Below, in pieces: positions 27,848 to 36,098 of a DNA stretch of 64,000 bases. Origin of the DNA: Novosphingobium kunmingense (GTDB taxonomy: Bacteria; Pseudomonadota; Alphaproteobacteria; Sphingomonadales; Sphingomonadaceae); assembly GCF_002813245.1 (NCBI RefSeq), contig NZ_PHUF01000004.1:250001-314000 (forward strand), written 5' to 3'. The first letter of the stretch is position 1, and each line of letters opens with the position of its first letter. Below the pieces are notes generated by a model. The model searched no databases. It worked only from the letters and a program-made list of their open reading frames with translations, and was not told the origin of the DNA. The position numbers and the translations under genes are program-made.

Positions 27848-29059
27848 ATGACCGATGCGGTTCAGAAGGACCGCAGCGGGTGGTTCGTCGTTCTAGGTCT
27901 GCTCCTGGTCATGGCGGTCTGCCACGGAATCATCACGTCGGCCCTGCCAACTCTCGACAAAGCGCTGCTTGCTGAACTCGGAATATCACGCGCCGATCTC
28001 AAGCTCAGGGAATCGATTTTTCTTCTCGCGTCAGGTTGTTCCGGGCTGGCTATCGGCTTTCTGACACAATACCTTCAGCCCCGGACAATCGTGCTTAGCG
28101 GTCTCGCATTGCTTTCGGCGACACTCGCCGCCTATGGCAAGGCGACCACGATAGGGCAAATCTACGGCCTCTACGTGTTGCTCGGGATGTGTTACGCATC
28201 GTCGCATGTCGTGATCGTCGTTCTGATGGTTCGGCATTGCCTTGCTGCCCGCCAGGCGCTGGCCATCGCGGTCGCACTCTCCGGAACCAGCCTCGGATCC
28301 GCGATTTTCCCCAATCTCACCGTGGCGGTTCTCCAAGAATTCGACTGGCGCTTCGTCTTATTAATGTTGGCGATTTTGCCGATTGCTATCCTGCCGGTGG
28401 CGGCGGCCCTGTTGCCTCGAAGGATGGTCGTAGCCGCGCAGGCGGGCATTACAGACGCAGCCGGAACGTTAAAGTCGCGACCTTCGATCTCTGCCGTTGT
28501 TCTCTTGCTCGCAGCGATTTTTGGCATCTTCTTTTCGTCCACCGCAATTCTACTGAATCTGTTCCTGCATCTACAGGACATCGGCCTTAGCCAAGCGGCT
28601 GCGGCTGGCGGTTTGAGCGCAGTTTTCTTCGTCGGGCTGGTCGGGAAGGTACTCGTGGGCGCCGCGGCGGAACGGTGGGGCGTGTACCCGGTATGGACAA
28701 GCCAGCAGCTGATCCTGCTGTGCGGGGCCGGCTTGCTGGCGGCGGCACAGCCGCGACTGGCCATACCTGGTCTACTGTTGCTTGGCCTTGGCTGGGCTGG
28801 CTGTTACGTCCTCACGCAAGTAGTTATCGCCGAGGTCTTCGGCGGTGCCAATCTTGGCAAAGTGGCAGGCGGCTTCATCGTGTTCGAGGCCATATCGTCG
28901 GGAAGCGGTGTGTGGACTGCCGCCGCGCTGTTCGATGCCTATGGCAGCTACCGGTTCGCTTTCGAACTGTGCTGTGCCCTGCTGACCATGGCGATTGTCG
29001 CTACCTGGCTGTTCCGGCGCCAGTCGGCCGGCCTCGCGTCTCTCGCACAGTCGGCCTGA
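27848..29059 (+). CDS. MFS transporter
   Basis: A 403-residue protein with about 12 hydrophobic helices in two halves and a layout like the oxalate/formate or monocarboxylate group (GIITSALPTLDKALLAELGISRADL at the N-terminus, given here only as a region at residues 25-50). It probably imports an organic acid or exports an intermediate. It starts a three-gene plus-strand group with an SDR and a 3-hydroxyacyl-CoA dehydrogenase, with spacing under 20 bp. Confidence 0.8.
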   Translation: MTDAVQKDRSGWFVVLGLLLVMAVCHGIITSALPTLDKALLAELGISRADLKLRESIFLLASGCSGLAIGFLTQYLQPRTIVLSGLALLSATLAAYGKATTIGQIYGLYVLLGMCYASSHVVIVVLMVRHCLAARQALAIAVALSGTSLGSAIFPNLTVAVLQEFDWRFVLLMLAILPIAILPVAAALLPRRMVVAAQAGITDAAGTLKSRPSISAVVLLLAAIFGIFFSSTAILLNLFLHLQDIGLSQAAAAGGLSAVFFVGLVGKVLVGAAAERWGVYPVWTSQQLILLCGAGLLAAAQPRLAIPGLLLLGLGWAGCYVLTQVVIAEVFGGANLGKVAGGFIVFEAISSGSGVWTAAALFDAYGSYRFAFELCCALLTMAIVATWLFRRQSAGLASLAQSA

Positions 29060-29063
29060 AAAG

Positions 29064-29831
29064 GTGGTCGAACTTCCTCCGTCCCCCAGTTTCCGGCTGA
29101 ACGGAAGGCGCGCGCTGATAACCGGCGCAGGCCGCGGGATCGGTACGGGCTTTGCCGCCGCACTGGCCGGTGCAGGAGCTGAAGTCGTGCTGGTGGCGCG
29201 TTCGGGCGACGAGATTGCAGCTGTTGCTGCGGCGATCCGCGAGGCTGGCGGGGGTGCCGTGGCGCAACGACTTGATGTCACCGATCTTGAAGCCGTTGCG
29301 GCCTTCTTTGCCGATGCAAAGCCGTTCGACATCCTAGTCAATAACGCCGGGACCAATCGGCCAAAGGCCGTAACTGAGGTCAGCGAGGCCGATTACGATG
29401 CCGTCTTGGATCTGAACCTGAAGAGCGCGTTTTTCGTAGCCCAACACTGCGCGCGGGCGATGATCGCTAGCGAAACGAAAGGCAGCATTATCCATGTCGG
29501 CTCGCAGATGGGTCATGTCGGCGGGATCAACCGCACACTTTATTGCGCTTCGAAGTGGGGCCTGGAAGGACTAAGCAAGGCGCTGGCTCTCGACCTTGCG
29601 CCGCACGGGATCCGGTCGAACACGATCGCGCCTACGTTCATAGAAACGCCGATGACTGCTCCGTTTCTGGCCGATCCCGCGTTCCGCGACGATGTCCTGT
29701 CGCGCATCAAGCTTGGCCGCCTTGGTCGCGTGGAGGACCTGATGGGCGCGGTTCTGTTCCTCGCCTCGGATGCCTCGGCTCTTGTTACCGGGACTTCGCT
29801 AGTAATCGATGGCGGTTGGACTGCGGACTAG
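29064..29831 (+). CDS. Short-chain dehydrogenase/reductase (SDR)
   Basis: A 255-residue classical SDR: cofactor motif TGAGRGIG (20-27), NNAG, and the YxxxK active site in LYCASK. C-terminus LVTGTSLVIDGGW is typical. The GTG at 29064, 4 bp after the MFS stop, is taken as the start because it gives the standard SDR length; an upstream in-frame ATG at 28995 lies inside the MFS gene. It oxidises or reduces an alcohol/ketone in the cytoplasm. Confidence 0.85.
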   Translation: MVELPPSPSFRLNGRRALITGAGRGIGTGFAAALAGAGAEVVLVARSGDEIAAVAAAIREAGGGAVAQRLDVTDLEAVAAFFADAKPFDILVNNAGTNRPKAVTEVSEADYDAVLDLNLKSAFFVAQHCARAMIASETKGSIIHVGSQMGHVGGINRTLYCASKWGLEGLSKALALDLAPHGIRSNTIAPTFIETPMTAPFLADPAFRDDVLSRIKLGRLGRVEDLMGAVLFLASDASALVTGTSLVIDGGWTAD

Positions 29832-29848
29832 GAGTTTATACAGTTACC

Positions 29849-30775
29849 ATGGCCGAGACGGCACGGATCGCAATCATTGGCGGCGGCTTCATTGGCCGGA
29901 GTTGGGCAACCCTGTTCGCGCAGCATGGCCACGAAGTCGTGCTGCAGGAACCAAACGCAACGTCCCGCGCGGCCATGTTCCCAGCGATCCGTGCGTCGAT
30001 TGATCAAATGGCCGAAGCGGGCCTCATCACCGAAGCGGCCGGCGATGTCCTTGACCGGATCACATCGGTGTCAGACCTTGCGGCTGCACTTGACGGGGCC
30101 GACTACGTACAGGAAAACGTGCCCGAGGACCTAGAGGTGAAGCGTGCCCTTTACAGGGACATGGACCGCCTTGCGGACGACACCACTGTCCTCGCCAGTT
30201 CCTCGTCGAGCATCACCTGCGAGCAAGTGTGTTCTGAACTGGCCGGCCGCGAGCGCTGCTTGGTCGCCCACCCAGCAAACCCACCACACCTTCTGCGAGC
30301 AGTGGAAGTCGTCCCAGCAGCATTTACGAGTGAGACAACGGTCGAGCGCACCGTTTCACTCCTCAGCGGGGTAGGGCAAGTGCCAGTCGTGATCGGCGAG
30401 ATCGATGGCTTCGTCATGAACCGCCTGCAAGCAGCGCTCGCGCGGGAAGCTCTGGCCTTGGTTTCGGCGGGCATTGCTGACGCCGATGCAATCGATTCCG
30501 TGGTCAAGCACAGCCTGGGCCTCCGTTGGGCGTTCATGGGCCCGTTCGAAACCATGGATCTCAATGCGCCAGGCGGTTTCGAGGATTACGCCCTGCGTTA
30601 TGGGGTGCCATTTGCGCGCCTGTTCGGCGAGGACCGATGGCCGGTCGGTGCCGTTGCGTCGGTCCATGCCAGCAGGCGCAAGGCATGCCACTTGGACGAA
30701 CTCGACGATCGGCGAAACTGGCGTGACAGGAGCCTGGCGGCACTTGTCAGACACGTAAGACAGCAGAAGCGCTAA
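29849..30775 (+). CDS. 3-hydroxyacyl-CoA dehydrogenase family (lambda-crystallin/carnitine dehydrogenase-like)
   Basis: A 308-residue NAD-dependent enzyme: Rossmann motif GGGFIG (11-16), the catalytic HPANPP motif, and a helical C-terminal domain. At this length it is nearer to L-gulonate 3-dehydrogenase, lambda-crystallin and carnitine 3-dehydrogenase than to fused beta-oxidation enzymes. It probably oxidises a 3-hydroxy acid or its CoA ester. The ATG at 29849 gives the family N-terminus; AGGAG is 15 bases upstream. Convergent with the FAD monooxygenase. Confidence 0.85.
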   Translation: MAETARIAIIGGGFIGRSWATLFAQHGHEVVLQEPNATSRAAMFPAIRASIDQMAEAGLITEAAGDVLDRITSVSDLAAALDGADYVQENVPEDLEVKRALYRDMDRLADDTTVLASSSSSITCEQVCSELAGRERCLVAHPANPPHLLRAVEVVPAAFTSETTVERTVSLLSGVGQVPVVIGEIDGFVMNRLQAALAREALALVSAGIADADAIDSVVKHSLGLRWAFMGPFETMDLNAPGGFEDYALRYGVPFARLFGEDRWPVGAVASVHASRRKACHLDELDDRRNWRDRSLAALVRHVRQQKR

Positions 30776-30849
30776 ACCCGGGAAGCAGAACCGCCGCGTT
30801 GTCGCAGCTGCCCCACAAGGGTGGAGCTTGGATCAATCTACAGTTTCGT

Positions 30850-32052
30850 TCAGCCGACTGCCGCAGCGTCTGCAAGGCTCGAATACATTGCCTGGCGAAG
30901 TAAGAACGCGCGGCGCTTCTCAGGATCGTTGGCAAGCGCGCGCATGGCTTCGACACGCTGGCGATGGGCCTCGGATTGGCCGGCGCGCATCATTTCCATG
31001 TTTTCCAACGTCTGGGCCTGCGTGAATGCATGGGTAACCGTGCGACGCTGGCGGTCGTAGAGGTCGAGGGAATCTTCTGGCGCTTCACCCCTGATGACCG
31101 GGACCAACTTCTCGCACAGGTTGAAAGCATCGTGGATGCCGCTGTTCATGCCAAATCCGCCGAGTGGATTGTTCAGGTGCGCTGCATCACCGATCAGCGC
31201 GACACGCCCGCTCCGGAATTGCTTCGCAACGCGTTGGTGGACGCGGTAGATCGTACGGTGCTGCGTATCGATAACGGAGCCATCACCAACAATCCCGTCG
31301 AACACGGCATTCTTCTTTTCATCCGACAGCAAGTATTCATCGGATTCGTCTTCGTTCGCCGGGACTAGGACGCGCCACAGGTTGGGCACGCGCAGCAGCA
31401 CAAGCCATTCGTCGGAATCAGAAATGTAGTTGACCAGGGCAAGATCGGGGATCTTCGTCTCGATCGGATATTCGGTGCTCAGGCACAGAAACTTCTCGGG
31501 GTATGTGAACCCTTCAAACTCGATACCGAGCCACTTGCGCACCATCGAATTGGCGCCATCCGCCCCGACTAGGAAATCACAGCGCACCTGCTTGATGCCG
31601 GTCATGTGTTCAAGCGACACGGTCACGCCATCATCGTCCTGCGCAAGATGGACAAGCCTGTGTTCGAACAGGATCTGCGCGTTGGACAGGGACTTGAGCC
31701 GATCCGCCAGCATCCGAGCCAGGTGATACTGTTCGCATTGGAGCCGGAACGGGTAACGGGCCACGTCTTTCAGCTCGGTCAGGTCGAACGCGAAGATTTC
31801 GCCGCTCTTGCGGTCGCGCCAGTGATAGACTGGCGCCTTCAGGCCCATCTCCACCAGCGACTGCGCGACTCCGATCTCGTCCAGCATTTCAAGCGTCGGG
31901 GCGTGAAACGTCGAAGCGCGCAAGTCCTGGGCTGCATCGTCACCTTGCTCGACAAGCAAAACGTCAATGCCTTGTTGGGCAAGATAGGCGGCAGCCACGC
32001 TGCCGACAGGCCCTGCCCCGGCTATCACGACCTGAACGCGATCAATGCTCAT
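30850..32052 (-). CDS. FAD-dependent aromatic/heteroaromatic monooxygenase
   Basis: A 400-residue group A flavoprotein hydroxylase: GAGPVG dinucleotide motif (12-17), the GADGAN motif (163-168), and GDAAHLNNPLGGFGMN (288 onwards), which binds the FAD pyrophosphate. The relatives include PheA/TfdB-type phenol and pyridine hydroxylases such as 6-hydroxynicotinate 3-monooxygenase. It would hydroxylate an activated ring with NAD(P)H. It is divergent from an isochorismatase-family amidohydrolase, with two operator sites between them. Substrate is unknown. Confidence 0.85.
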   Translation of the reverse strand: MSIDRVQVVIAGAGPVGSVAAAYLAQQGIDVLLVEQGDDAAQDLRASTFHAPTLEMLDEIGVAQSLVEMGLKAPVYHWRDRKSGEIFAFDLTELKDVARYPFRLQCEQYHLARMLADRLKSLSNAQILFEHRLVHLAQDDDGVTVSLEHMTGIKQVRCDFLVGADGANSMVRKWLGIEFEGFTYPEKFLCLSTEYPIETKIPDLALVNYISDSDEWLVLLRVPNLWRVLVPANEDESDEYLLSDEKKNAVFDGIVGDGSVIDTQHRTIYRVHQRVAKQFRSGRVALIGDAAHLNNPLGGFGMNSGIHDAFNLCEKLVPVIRGEAPEDSLDLYDRQRRTVTHAFTQAQTLENMEMMRAGQSEAHRQRVEAMRALANDPEKRRAFLLRQAMYSSLADAAAVG

Positions 32053-32136
32053 AGCGATATTCCGTATCCCGCCTTAATTCCTCGGAGACCGGCATAGGGT
32101 TGGACCAAGCCTCGAAGCGACGAGTTCGGCTAAGCT

Positions 32137-32151
32137 ATTCGCAGGGCGAAC
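32137..32151. promoter_or_regulatory. Island operator site 2
   Basis: ATTCGCAGGGCGAAC, perfect TTCG/CGAA arms. It lies between the divergent monooxygenase (start 32052) and isochorismatase-family gene (start 32269), 28 bp from site 3. Confidence 0.6.
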
Positions 32152-32164
32152 TTCGGGATCTCTA

Positions 32165-32179
32165 ATTCGCTACGCGAAC
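32165..32179. promoter_or_regulatory. Island operator site 3
   Basis: ATTCGCTACGCGAAC, perfect TTCG/CGAA arms; the second of a pair in the divergent promoter region. The two centres are 28 bp apart. Confidence 0.6.
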
Positions 32180-32268
32180 GCGAATTCTGCCAAGGTTGCA
32201 ATCACTAAGGTGGGCGATTCGAGGTGACCAGGCCCGCTTTCACACTTTCTCGAACAGGACCATTACCC

Positions 32269-32952
32269 ATGACGATTGCCGGTACGAAAATGATCTGTGA
32301 CGGGCGGACGTCACGCGAGATTTTTGCCGAGACACTGGCCAATCCTGTTCGCCGCAAATTCGGCTTCGGCAGTAAGCTTGCTATCGTCAATGTTGACTTC
32401 CAGAACGCCTACACCCGCCTGGACGAGTTCGTGACCGCGTATGAAACAGATCCGCGCCAGATCGAGCACACCAATACGATCTCACGCCTGGCACGGCAGA
32501 AGGGCATGCCGGTCATCTGGACTCATGTCGGCTACCGTGACGACGGCGCGGACTGCGGCGTGTGGGGAACGCGCGCCGATGGCCCCGATGCCTTGCAGAG
32601 CATCACCATCCCCAGCCGTCGACATGAGCTGGACGAGCGTTGCGATGTCGATCACGTGGCAGACGCTGTCTGGGTCAAGCGCATGGCCTCTGCATTCTTC
32701 GAGACCCCGCTGAACAGCTTTCTGCGCTGGCATCAAGTCGATACGGTGGTGGTGACGGGTGGGTCGACGTCAGGCTGCGTGCGCGCCACCGCTGTCGATG
32801 CCGTGTCGCATGGCTTTCGTACGATCGTTCCGATAGAGACATGCGCCGACAAGCACGAGAGTTTTCATTTCGCGAACCTGACCGATATGCTGATCAAGTA
32901 TGCCGACGTCGAACCCGTACAGGTCGTTGTCGATTGGCTTGAAAGTCATTGA
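32269..32952 (+). CDS. Isochorismatase-family amidohydrolase (paralogue 1)
   Basis: A 227-residue cysteine hydrolase with the D-K-C triad of the N-carbamoylsarcosine/maleamate amidohydrolase group: D43 (VDFQNAY), K137 (VWVKRMASAFF), C170 (STSGCVRAT). These enzymes hydrolyse amides such as maleamate. The ATG at 32269 has AGGA 9 bases upstream, deciding against the GTG at 32224. A second paralogue lies at 39066-39698 and shares the TSGCVRAT...SHGFRT block. Confidence 0.85.
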   Translation: MTIAGTKMICDGRTSREIFAETLANPVRRKFGFGSKLAIVNVDFQNAYTRLDEFVTAYETDPRQIEHTNTISRLARQKGMPVIWTHVGYRDDGADCGVWGTRADGPDALQSITIPSRRHELDERCDVDHVADAVWVKRMASAFFETPLNSFLRWHQVDTVVVTGGSTSGCVRATAVDAVSHGFRTIVPIETCADKHESFHFANLTDMLIKYADVEPVQVVVDWLESH

Positions 32953-33000
32953 CGGCCTGGCGGCGAGCCGCCGCGTTCGGCCCCGCCGCCAAATACCACT

Positions 33001-34197
33001 TTAGATTGCCTGCGCGTCCTTCAAGCGCGCGATCTCATTCGGCTCCAACCCCAGAAGGCCTTCATAAATTTCGCCGTTGTCCTGCCCCACTTGTGTCGGT
33101 GCAGGCCGTCGTATGGCACTCGGCGTATCAGACAGCTTGGGGAATGGGCCCTGCATCTTGAAGCGTCCCCAGCGCTCGGTTTCCACTTCGACCAGCGCTT
33201 CGCGCGCCTCGAAATGGGGGTCATCCAGCATTTCGGGGGCGCGAAAGATTTTTCCGGCTGGCACCGAGTGCTCGATCATCAGTTGCTCAAGTTGTTCGAC
33301 CGTCAAAGTCCGCGTCCAGTCAGCAATGATCTCATCAAGCTCGCGCAGGTTGCGCGCCCGCGCGAGATGAGTCGCATAGCGTTCGTCACTGGCAAGGTCC
33401 GACCGTTTCATCGCGTTGCACAGTCGAGCGAAGACAGCATCCTGGTTCGCTCCGATGAGATATTCGCCGTCGCTGGTCGGATAGACGTTTGATGGCGAAA
33501 CCCCTTCAAGGATCGAGCCGGTGCGTTTGCGGATATGGCCGGACACCATGTACTCCGGCACCATGCTTTCCATGACCTGGAGCACGGCCTCGTACAGCGC
33601 GCTGTCGACAACCTGGCCTTTGCCCGTGCGTTCGCGGGCATGGAGGGAAGCAAGGGCACCAAGGCAGCCATAAGTCGCCGCGAGGCTGTCCCCGATTGAG
33701 ACCCCCATTCTGCTGGGCGCGCGATCGGGGTCACCCACGATGTAGCGCCAGCCACCCATCGCTTCGCCGATGCCACCGAACCCTGCCCGCGAGGAATAGG
33801 GACCGGTCTGTCCATAACCCGATACCCTCACGATGATCAGGCGCGGGTTGATAGCGTGTAGGACATCCGGGCCAAGTCCCCACTTCTCCATCGTTCCCGG
33901 CTTGAAGTTTTCGATCAGGATATCGGCATGCTCGACCAACTTGCGGACGATTTCCTGTCCTTCGGGAATACGCAGATTGGCCGATACCGATTTCTTGTTA
34001 CGCGACACGACCTCCCACCAGAGCTTTTCCTCGCCATGTCCCCAGTTGCGCATCGGGTCGCCCTGCCGCGGCGGTTCGACCTTGATGACCTCGGCACCCA
34101 TGTCGCCAAGAAGCTGTCCGCAGAAGGGCCCGGCAATGAGCTGCCCCAGCTCGACGACGCGGATGTCGTTGAGCGCGCCGATATTCTCGCTTGTCAT
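33001..34197 (-). CDS. Class III CoA-transferase (CaiB/BaiF family)
   Basis: A 398-residue enzyme with the family N-terminus (IRVVELGQLIAGPFCGQLLGDMGAEVIKVE region, residues 12-41), NLR and ENFKPG motifs, and the catalytic aspartate expected in SIGDSLA. It moves CoA between carboxylic acids. It is the last gene of the ten-gene minus-strand operon, 9 bp after hyuB. Together with the HMG-CoA-lyase-like gene it suggests CoA activation and cleavage of a 3-hydroxy-3-substituted acid. Confidence 0.88.
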   Translation of the reverse strand: MTSENIGALNDIRVVELGQLIAGPFCGQLLGDMGAEVIKVEPPRQGDPMRNWGHGEEKLWWEVVSRNKKSVSANLRIPEGQEIVRKLVEHADILIENFKPGTMEKWGLGPDVLHAINPRLIIVRVSGYGQTGPYSSRAGFGGIGEAMGGWRYIVGDPDRAPSRMGVSIGDSLAATYGCLGALASLHARERTGKGQVVDSALYEAVLQVMESMVPEYMVSGHIRKRTGSILEGVSPSNVYPTSDGEYLIGANQDAVFARLCNAMKRSDLASDERYATHLARARNLRELDEIIADWTRTLTVEQLEQLMIEHSVPAGKIFRAPEMLDDPHFEAREALVEVETERWGRFKMQGPFPKLSDTPSAIRRPAPTQVGQDNGEIYEGLLGLEPNEIARLKDAQAI

Positions 34198-34206
34198 GGT
34201 GTATCC

Positions 34207-36087
34207 CTATGCGGCGGTATTGTGTTTATAAGCGCCCCAGCGGGGCTGCACCGGGGCAGGCAGGCCGGTTTCGGCCAGGCAATCTCGGCGCAGATCCTGG
34301 ATCGTGGGACCGAAATCAAACAGCTCGATGCCCGTCCGACCCGCGCGAATCGTTTCGCGCAGATGCGTGGTTGCCGCTGTATCGACGGCACCCCTGGCGT
34401 CGATGACGACGCCGTATGCCCGTGCGCCTTGTGGTGTGACTAAGCCTTGCGTGATCTCCTTCTCAATCAGCTCCGGATCGCGATCAAGCGGATCACCCCA
34501 GCCGCCGCCTCCCCAAGTGATGAAATGGAGCACATCGTCAGCACTCACGGCCAGGTCTTCGACCTTGTTGCCTACGACGGTTTGGGACCCATCGGGCCGT
34601 TCCAGGATCTTGCGTGCCCGCGCACCCGGGCGCCCCCCGTTTACGCCCCAAGGCGGAACGAACCAGCGATCATCGTGGATGGCGATGACTCCGGGTTCAA
34701 GAAAGCGGTAAGACATGATGATCCCGTTGCCGCCGCGGTGCAGACCGGGTCCGCCTGAATCCGCGACCGTTTCATAGCGCTCGATAATTAGCGGGAAGTA
34801 TCGTTCGAGAAACTCGTTCGGCACGTTGGTGAAGCCCGGCCACAGCGAATGGCCATCCGGCCCGTCGCCTAGGGGTCGACCGGGAATGCCGCCAAAGCCG
34901 ATCTGGAACAGCTGGAACCAATCGCCCTTGCTGTCGGTCCCCGCGTAAAACAGGTGTGGTGAGGAAGAGAAGCCCGCGGCGTTGAGGAATTCCGGCGTCT
35001 TCTGGCCGAGCAGTCCGCCCAGGATATCGAAAATGCGTCCAAGTGCGTGTGTGCGTCCTGACAGCGCCGCGGGAAACTTGGGTCGCAGCAAAGAGCCTTC
35101 GGGAATGCGGACCTCGATTAGGTCGTAGAACCCGTCATTGAAAAGGATCTGCGGGTCGAAGACCATAATCATGTAAATGCCGAAGAACATCTTCAGCATG
35201 TTGTGATTAAGGTAGAAGTTAATCGATGCCTCGCTCTGCGGATCGGTGCCTTCAAAATCCAGCACCACCCGCTCGCCCTCGCGCCACATCGTGCACTTGA
35301 TTCGGTAAGGGCCGGCGCCAAGGCCGTCATCGCAGATGTAGTCTTCGAAGCTGATCTTGTCTTCACTGATAGCCTGGGCGATCAGAGCCTTCATCGCGCG
35401 GTGGTTGCGCTCCAGAAGATTCCGCGTTGCCGAAACGTAGGTGTCGACGCCGAAGCGGTCGGCCATTTCCTCGACCCGGCGCGCGGCGATCCGGCAGGAT
35501 GCAATCAGCGCGTTAAGGTCTGCTGCGCACCAATTGGGCGTTCGCGACTGGTGGAGCGCCAGCTTGACCAGTTCCTCGTTGTAGACGCCCTTGCTGTAAA
35601 TCTTGACCGGCGGGACGCGGAGCCCTTCCTGGAAAATGCTGGTGGCGTCGATCGGCATTGATCCGGGAACCTTACCACCGATGTCGCTCTGGTGGCCGAA
35701 CATCGCCGTGTAAGCCAGGAGGCGACCGGCCTTGAACACGGGAAGCAGGATGAGCCAGTCGTTGCAGTGGCTGATTGCCCCGTCGACCGAGTAAGGATCG
35801 GACAGGAAGAACATGTCGCCATCTTCGACCGTTCCGTCGTAGCCGTCGAGGAAGCCCCCGATGAAACTGCCGAACTGGCCGACGATCATTCGGCCTTCGT
35901 GATCGGCGATGAGGGGGAATGCATCTCCCTGCTCCCGGATCCCAGGCGACATCGCGGTACGCACCAACGTTGCGTCCATTTCGACGCGCGCGTTCCGGAG
36001 CGCGTTTTCAATGATGTCGAGGGTTACGGGGTCGATGCGAACGGTGCCGAACGGGCTGTCGTTGGTCTGGATGATGCGTGCGGACAT
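34207..36087 (-). CDS. Hydantoinase B/oxoprolinase family subunit (HyuB-like)
   Basis: A 626-residue protein of the HyuB family (VTLDIIENALRNARVEMDATLVRTAMSPGIRE at residues 21-52; GNGIIMSYRF; GGGGWGDPLDRDPE near the C-terminus). It pairs with HyuA in ATP-dependent cyclic amide hydrolysis (N-methylhydantoinase, 5-oxoprolinase, caprolactamase); the same fold pair also forms acetone/acetophenone carboxylases. Which chemistry applies here is open. 11 bp downstream of the HyuA gene. Confidence 0.88.
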   Translation of the reverse strand: MSARIIQTNDSPFGTVRIDPVTLDIIENALRNARVEMDATLVRTAMSPGIREQGDAFPLIADHEGRMIVGQFGSFIGGFLDGYDGTVEDGDMFFLSDPYSVDGAISHCNDWLILLPVFKAGRLLAYTAMFGHQSDIGGKVPGSMPIDATSIFQEGLRVPPVKIYSKGVYNEELVKLALHQSRTPNWCAADLNALIASCRIAARRVEEMADRFGVDTYVSATRNLLERNHRAMKALIAQAISEDKISFEDYICDDGLGAGPYRIKCTMWREGERVVLDFEGTDPQSEASINFYLNHNMLKMFFGIYMIMVFDPQILFNDGFYDLIEVRIPEGSLLRPKFPAALSGRTHALGRIFDILGGLLGQKTPEFLNAAGFSSSPHLFYAGTDSKGDWFQLFQIGFGGIPGRPLGDGPDGHSLWPGFTNVPNEFLERYFPLIIERYETVADSGGPGLHRGGNGIIMSYRFLEPGVIAIHDDRWFVPPWGVNGGRPGARARKILERPDGSQTVVGNKVEDLAVSADDVLHFITWGGGGWGDPLDRDPELIEKEITQGLVTPQGARAYGVVIDARGAVDTAATTHLRETIRAGRTGIELFDFGPTIQDLRRDCLAETGLPAPVQPRWGAYKHNTAA

Positions 36088-36098
36088 AGCGACTTACC

